Shown: piece after piece, positions 5,298 through 8,610 of the stretch
Layout: every line of letters starts with the position of its first letter
Numbering within the stretch: position 1 is the first letter of the stretch
Assembly: GCA_018662075.1 (NCBI GenBank)
Contig: JABJGX010000030.1
Coordinates: forward strand, 1-8,610
From: Candidatus Peregrinibacteria bacterium
GTDB lineage: Bacteria; Patescibacteriota; Gracilibacteria; Peribacterales; Peribacteraceae
Direction of reading: 5' to 3'
DNA length: 8,610 nt
Position numbers and translations under genes: made by a program
Notes under the pieces: generated by a model
Told to the model about the DNA's origin: nothing
What the model saw: only the letters and a program-made list of their open reading frames with translations
The model's database searches: none

Positions 5298-5723
5298 ATG
5301 CGCTACCGCTCACTCCTTGCATTGGTCTTATGCCTTGGCTTGCAAACATCTCTTTGCACAGGCGGGGCTTTATCATTTGTGTCTGGAGTATCTGATTACT
5401 TTGCTTATCAAGCTGATGAAGCAGGTCTTATGTCCTATGGGGCAATTGGATATCTTAGTTGTGAAAATAACGAATCTGACAGTGGAGTTGGTTCTGTAAA
5501 TACTGGTTGTGGTGATGCGTCTGATTGCTTGCTACAAGCATTTAACTACGCACAAGATCAAACTGTATTTCTACTTTCTAGTGTCGATTTATCCGAACTT
5601 TCATTCCTCTTTACGCCATTAGTAGAGGATAGAATTACGATAACCCCAAGACAGATTGCACGATCGGGCCCGTTGTATGAAGATGCATCTAATCTTTCAC
5701 ATACGTTGCTAAAACGTGAATGA
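5298..5723 (+). CDS. Small secreted cysteine-containing protein of unknown function
   Basis: 141 aa from the ATG at 5298; a GTG at 5295 immediately before it is an alternative start. Residues 1-25 form a signal peptide (RYR then LLALVLCLGLQ). The sequence before C20 (TSLC) does not fit a lipobox well, so signal peptidase I cleavage is more likely. The mature part has three cysteines (C55, C71, C77), the last two in CGDASDC, an acidic Ser/Gly-rich stretch, and a C-terminal half without other motifs. I do not recognise a family. It begins 21 nt after the VanW stop codon with no promoter between, so it is probably co-expressed and may act with VanW at the envelope. It ends with TGA; read-through would add only two codons before TAA. 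Confidence 0.75.
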   Translation: MRYRSLLALVLCLGLQTSLCTGGALSFVSGVSDYFAYQADEAGLMSYGAIGYLSCENNESDSGVGSVNTGCGDASDCLLQAFNYAQDQTVFLLSSVDLSELSFLFTPLVEDRITITPRQIARSGPLYEDASNLSHTLLKRE

Positions 5724-5766
5724 ATGTAATGCGAAATACACTTTTCTCTTTTTCTGAAGGCACTTA

Positions 5767-5794
5767 TTGACCTTTGAGATAGAGTCTTTACAAT
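5767..5794 (+). promoter_or_regulatory. Promoter of the DsbA-like gene
   Basis: TTGACC (5767-5772), a 16-nt spacer and TACAAT (5789-5794) match the housekeeping consensus at five of six positions in each box. Transcription from about 5801 gives a leader of about 24 nt ending TATTATT before the ATG, with no Shine-Dalgarno motif. Confidence 0.75.
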
Positions 5795-5824
5795 CTTTCT
5801 ACTAATTTCTTTCACTATATTATT

Positions 5825-6532
5825 ATGTCAAATACAACTTCAACTCCATGGTTTGCTGTCTCTATGGCACTCGTTGGAATCATCTTCGGTTATGGAATTG
5901 CAACAGGTACTGGCGGTGCTAGTCCAGCTGCTGCCCCAAGCGCACCAACAGCTGCTGCTCCAAACGCTCCTTCTGCTCCTGCTCCAGCACCATCTGCAAA
6001 GGATGTTGTTCCAGTAGATGCTAAGGAAGACCACATCTTTGGTGATGTTAATGCAGCTATTACAGTTATTGAATACTCTGATTACGAGTGTCCATTTTGC
6101 GCACGTCATCACCCAACACTTGCTCAGCTTGTAGAAGACAACGATGATGTTAACTGGGTATATCGTCACTTCCCACTTGGGTTCCACTCAAATGCTACAC
6201 CACTTGCAGAAGCTTCTGAGTGTATCACTGAACTTGGTGGTAACGATGCATTCTGGGCGTTCACAGACTCTATCTTCGCTGAAGGCGCAGATGCAGCAAA
6301 CATTGAAAAATACGCAAACGATGCAGGTGTAGACGGTGCTGCTGTTCGTAAGTGTGTCGATGACGGAAAGTACGCACAGAACATCAAAGACGAAATGGCT
6401 GGCGGTAGCGCTGGTGGAGTATCTGGTACTCCTGGTAACATTGTGATCAACAACAAGACTGGTGATACTCGTCTTGTATCTGGTGCTCAGCCTGTTTCTG
6501 CCTTCCAGGCAGCAGTTGATGCATTGAGATAG
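5825..6532 (+). CDS. Membrane-anchored DsbA-like thiol oxidoreductase
   Basis: 235 aa. One membrane segment (about 9-27) is followed by an Ala/Pro-rich linker (about 31-58) that holds a thioredoxin-fold domain (about 66-235) off the membrane. The active site is CPFC (89-92) within EYSDYECPFCARHHP. An all-helical insert follows, and GTPG (201-204) supplies the cis-proline P203 opposite the active site. This is the DsbA-like thioredoxin_4 family, which forms or exchanges disulfides in exported proteins. C133 and C177 sit where many relatives have a second, structural pair. No DsbB or VKOR partner is visible here. The gene is a single transcription unit with its own promoter and a strong terminator. 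Oxidase function is inferred from the family; isomerase or reductase is possible. Confidence 0.93.
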   Translation: MSNTTSTPWFAVSMALVGIIFGYGIATGTGGASPAAAPSAPTAAAPNAPSAPAPAPSAKDVVPVDAKEDHIFGDVNAAITVIEYSDYECPFCARHHPTLAQLVEDNDDVNWVYRHFPLGFHSNATPLAEASECITELGGNDAFWAFTDSIFAEGADAANIEKYANDAGVDGAAVRKCVDDGKYAQNIKDEMAGGSAGGVSGTPGNIVINNKTGDTRLVSGAQPVSAFQAAVDALR

Positions 6533-6551
6533 TTTTACGCAACTGAATGCT

Positions 6552-6580
6552 AAAAGCAGGGCCTGAAGGCCCTGCTTTTT
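6552..6580 (+). terminator. Intrinsic terminator after the DsbA-like gene
   Basis: AAAAGCAGGGCC (6552-6563), loop TGAA (6564-6567) and GGCCCTGCTTTT form a perfect 12-bp stem. Its A/T base leads into a short T-tract ending at 6580. The GC core GCAGGGCC with a T-run is a textbook rho-independent terminator 20 nt after the stop codon. The A-tract on the left would also allow some function on the other strand. Confidence 0.95.
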
Positions 6581-6605
6581 CAGTATTGCTGAACGGTGAT
6601 AATGT

Positions 6606-6634
6606 TTTATAGTCTGAAAAAGAAACGCTATACT
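6606..6634 (+). promoter_or_regulatory. Promoter of the lipoprotein operon
   Basis: TTTATA (6606-6611), a 17-nt spacer and TATACT (6629-6634) form a fair housekeeping promoter immediately after the upstream terminator. Predicted start is near 6641 with a leader of about 19 nt ending CAAACATTT before the ATG at 6660, again without a Shine-Dalgarno site. Confidence 0.65.
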
Positions 6635-6659
6635 TTTGTCTCACATTATCCAAACATTT

Positions 6660-7637
6660 ATGACTATCACTAAGTTTTACGCCATTGCACTTCTTCCGTT
6701 CGCACTGACTGCATGTACTCTTGTAGAGCTGACTCAGGATGTTACTCCAACAGAGAATCAAGAGGACATTCTTGAAGAGCAACCAGTACGGGAAACAAAT
6801 AATGTTTCTTATGCGGGAACTGTTCAACCAGCAGGAATAAGTATTTATCAACAAGGAAGCCATAGGTTGTCACTCCCTGGTGGAAAGTTCATTTTGCTTG
6901 AGGCAGAGAATTTAGATCTCAATGGATATGTTGGAGAGGCTGTTACTATATTTGGATCTCTTCGCCCGACGGTCGAAGCTGGTGGAATGATTATGAGAGT
7001 CGAACGTATTGAACTTACCGAGCCAAAAGAAGAAGATCTAGCAGATGAAGAAGTAGTAGAAGAGGAGGAGAAGGATGTTAATGAAGAGGAAGCAATCGAA
7101 CTAGAACCAGGAGATGAAGAGACCTCAGACCCTGAAGTTGTATCTGAACTTCCGGATACAGAAGCTGAGGTACCTACAGAAGATCTAGTTGATGAGGAGG
7201 AAGAGGAAGAGGAAGACGTCGTAGAGCAAATTGCTCCAGAAGTTGCTACTGAAGAATTTACACAGCGGGTAGAAGTTATGTCTCGTCAGGACTACACACC
7301 TGCAAACTGGACACAGAAATACTGCAGCTCTCATATTGGGTTCTGCAACCCTGTCCACCGAAACTGGTGGTTCAAGTCTTTTGGAACGACGAATAATAAA
7401 CTCTGGCATGTAGAGCTTTCTTCAGCACCAATAGATGCCATGGGACAAGGTCCTATTAGTGTCGACCTTCTTGCAGGAGACATTCCTGTTGCAAATGGAA
7501 CTATCGATGACTCTAACGGAACAGTTGTCGGATACACTGAATGGACATTTGGACGTCACTTTGTGATCTCTGCTGATAGTAGCCTCAAAGAAGCTGTGCA
7601 GTACATCACGAGTAATATTACAGAATATGTTCAGTAG
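6660..7637 (+). CDS. Lipoprotein with OB-like domain, acidic linker and Trp/Cys-containing C-terminal domain
   Basis: 325 aa from the ATG at 6660. An upstream in-frame TTG (6636) is rejected because the promoter -10 lies at 6629-6634 and the ATG gives a clean lipoprotein signal: MTITKFYAIALLPFALTAC with lipobox LTAC and lipidation Cys19. Residues about 48-120 are beta-rich (YAGTVQPAGISIY, HRLSLPGGKFILLEAE, GEAVTIFGSLRP) and suggest an OB-like fold. Residues about 121-190 are almost all Glu/Asp. The C-terminal part (about 203-325) has YCSSHIGFCNPVHRNWWFKS, with C222 and C229 as a possible disulfide, and ends in WTFGRHFVIS and a helix. I do not recognise this domain. The acidic segment is probably a charged spacer holding the domain away from the membrane. 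The protein is co-transcribed with the next gene, 2 nt downstream. Confidence 0.85.
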   Translation: MTITKFYAIALLPFALTACTLVELTQDVTPTENQEDILEEQPVRETNNVSYAGTVQPAGISIYQQGSHRLSLPGGKFILLEAENLDLNGYVGEAVTIFGSLRPTVEAGGMIMRVERIELTEPKEEDLADEEVVEEEEKDVNEEEAIELEPGDEETSDPEVVSELPDTEAEVPTEDLVDEEEEEEEDVVEQIAPEVATEEFTQRVEVMSRQDYTPANWTQKYCSSHIGFCNPVHRNWWFKSFGTTNNKLWHVELSSAPIDAMGQGPISVDLLAGDIPVANGTIDDSNGTVVGYTEWTFGRHFVISADSSLKEAVQYITSNITEYVQ

Positions 7638-7639
7638 AA

Positions 7640-8110
7640 ATGACTCAATTTACCTACATTGCAAAAGGCTCTAACGGAGCGGAGAAATCTGGCTACGTAG
7701 ATGCTATGAGTCTTCAAGCAGCACGAGACCAGATACTTTTAATGGGGCTGGACCCTATAGAGATTTACGAAACACCACCAGTCTCTACTAAGGCGCCAAA
7801 GCCTACTCGTAATACTGCGTATCTACCGATGTTTGAAACACTAAGGCTTTATGCTGGATGGCTTCTAGCATGGTATGCGCTGGTCTACATTATTGGAGCA
7901 TATCAATTTTCAAAACATTTACCATTTCGCATTCCATATGCGGAAAGCTTATTCCTGTCCCCGCTTGTACTTAGCTTTACGTTTGCAGCATTCTTATTCT
8001 TGCTACTGTCTTCTCTTTATAAGCATTTTGGAAGCAAAAAAATTGCTGGTGTAATTCTTACAGCTATAGGAATAGGCATATTCCTACTGTATAGAATGAA
8101 TGTTCAGTAA
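7640..8110 (+). CDS. Small membrane protein with a PilC/GspF-like N-terminal head
   Basis: 156 aa. Residues 4-44 (FTYIAKGSNGAEKSGYV, then SLQAARDQILLMGLDPIEIYE) closely follow the N-terminal head of PilC/GspF inner-membrane proteins of type IV pili and type II secretion. That pattern is F-x-Y-x-A plus G, G-x-V, A-x-x-x-L and GLxPxxI. A Pro-rich linker (46-57) follows. Instead of the usual helical T2SSF domains there are three hydrophobic segments (about 68-90, 103-127, 134-153). The protein is far shorter than real PilC (about 400 aa) and cannot be a full platform protein. It starts 2 nt after the lipoprotein stop and is surely translated from the same mRNA. A role as an anchor or adaptor for an envelope machine is only a guess. 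Confidence 0.75.
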   Translation: MTQFTYIAKGSNGAEKSGYVDAMSLQAARDQILLMGLDPIEIYETPPVSTKAPKPTRNTAYLPMFETLRLYAGWLLAWYALVYIIGAYQFSKHLPFRIPYAESLFLSPLVLSFTFAAFLFLLLSSLYKHFGSKKIAGVILTAIGIGIFLLYRMNVQ

Positions 8111-8113
8111 GGA

Positions 8114-8610
8114 TTATAGTCCTAGCTGTTTTCTGATGTCATCTGCTTGCTGCTCTTCTTCCTCCTTTGCGCCTTCTTGGATGGTAATAGACTGTAAGTC
8201 CTTCCAGTCTTCAGCATGTTTCTGTTCTAGCTTCTGAAGTTGCAATAAGTGCTTTGGTGAAAGCTGAGAAAACTTTTTCTTTTCTTCATCGAGAATCTTT
8301 TGAAGTTCATCAATCTGGAATTGTGATAGCTTTGGAATGGCTTGGATAATTCTCCACTTTTCATCACGTGTTAGTGAAATACTCCCACGAAGAAGTGTTA
8401 GGAACAATTGTTCATCAAAGTTTGTTTCTGGATGACCAGGAACAATAATACTGTCGTTTGTTACACCTGCACTTGCAGTAGAGAAACGATAATCACCTAC
8501 TTCTTTAAGGACTCTGATATCTTCTTCGTCATAGCCAGCTGCCTTTAACTGCTCATCATCTGGTAGTGGCCCTGGTGGTGGTGGAGGTGGACCTGCATCT
8601 TTCTTTTGGG
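8114..8610 (-). CDS. Protein of unknown function, 5' end beyond the window
   Basis: The minus-strand frame is open from the window edge to TAA at 8116-8114: 164 residues plus a partial codon. It begins QKKDAG followed by a proline run (PPPPPPGP), then PDDEQLKAAGYDEEDIRVLKEV, VPGHPETNFDEQLFLTLLRG, and a long Lys/Glu/Gln-rich helical tail (about residues 80-164) likely to be a coiled coil. An internal TTG at 8407 is not a credible start, because coding character continues upstream. The gene converges on the small membrane protein, with only 3 nt between the two stop codons. I do not recognise the family, and the true N-terminus is not visible. Confidence 0.7.
   Translation of the reverse strand, partial: QKKDAGPPPPPPGPLPDDEQLKAAGYDEEDIRVLKEVGDYRFSTASAGVTNDSIIVPGHPETNFDEQLFLTLLRGSISLTRDEKWRIIQAIPKLSQFQIDELQKILDEEKKKFSQLSPKHLLQLQKLEQKHAEDWKDLQSITIQEGAKEEEEQQADDIRKQLGL

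Noticed and set aside
5721..5729. TGA recoding (as Gly in some CPR lineages)
   Set aside because: TGA closes the M20 gene at its expected family length and closes the small secreted protein just two codons before a TAA. Nothing requires read-through.
6636..6659. Upstream TTG start for the lipoprotein, adding 8 residues
   Set aside because: The promoter -10 (6629-6634) leaves no room for it, and the ATG at 6660 gives a perfect lipoprotein signal peptide.
7080..7230. GA-rich stretch as a simple DNA repeat
   Set aside because: It is in frame and encodes a Glu/Asp-rich linker with mixed codons, so protein-level selection explains it.
8114..8407. A complete 97-aa protein starting at TTG 8407
   Set aside because: The frame continues upstream to the window edge with coherent protein-like sequence, including a proline run. 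The gene is therefore 5'-truncated by the window.

Overview
The window looks like a chromosomal segment of a bacterium with a compact genome. Genes are tightly packed, translation starts lack recognisable Shine-Dalgarno sequences, and the gene set mixes core functions (the start of dnaK, obg, tRNA-Phe) with a small cell-envelope repertoire: VanW-like protein, DsbA-like oxidoreductase, lipoprotein, MauE/DoxX-like membrane protein and a PilC/GspF-like head. My best guess is a member of the Candidate Phyla Radiation (Patescibacteria). This is inference from gene style, not a marker-based assignment. TAG, TAA and TGA all close plausible genes, so the standard bacterial code fits.

Layout. Positions 1-158 are a divergent control region. 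The first 20 bases, on the minus strand, encode MSKIIG, the start of DnaK. Its promoter has TATAAT embedded in a near-perfect CIRCE operator (HrcA site), and obg is read the other way from its own TATAAT. After obg (159-1463) comes tRNA-Phe(GAA) (1572-1647), then a membrane protein with an N-terminal heavy-metal-binding motif and a MauE/DoxX-like body (1670-2284). Positions 2285-2677 hold no convincing gene but are rich in nested inverted repeats. A minus-strand M20 metallopeptidase (2678-3757) diverges from a VanW-family gene (3846-5276), and their promoters interlock. A small secreted Cys-containing protein (5298-5723) follows VanW in a likely operon. A membrane-anchored DsbA-like protein (5825-6532) has its own promoter and a strong intrinsic terminator. 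A lipoprotein with a long acidic linker (6660-7637) and a small membrane protein with a PilC/GspF-type N-terminal head (7640-8110) form a second operon. A convergent, 5'-truncated gene of unknown function (8114-8610, minus) closes the window.

How the parts fit. Most of the non-core genes act outside or at the cytoplasmic membrane. The DsbA-like protein could oxidise exported proteins with paired cysteines, and the window encodes such candidates: the lipoprotein has a C-x6-C pair and the small protein after VanW has three mature-region cysteines. The most distinctive features are the dnaK CIRCE/promoter arrangement, the consistent short non-SD leaders with T-rich start contexts, the structured 2.3-2.64 kb region next to a tRNA-flanked metal/redox membrane protein, and the orphan PilC-head plus lipoprotein pair. 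No CRISPR array, transposase or recognisable known defence system was seen.
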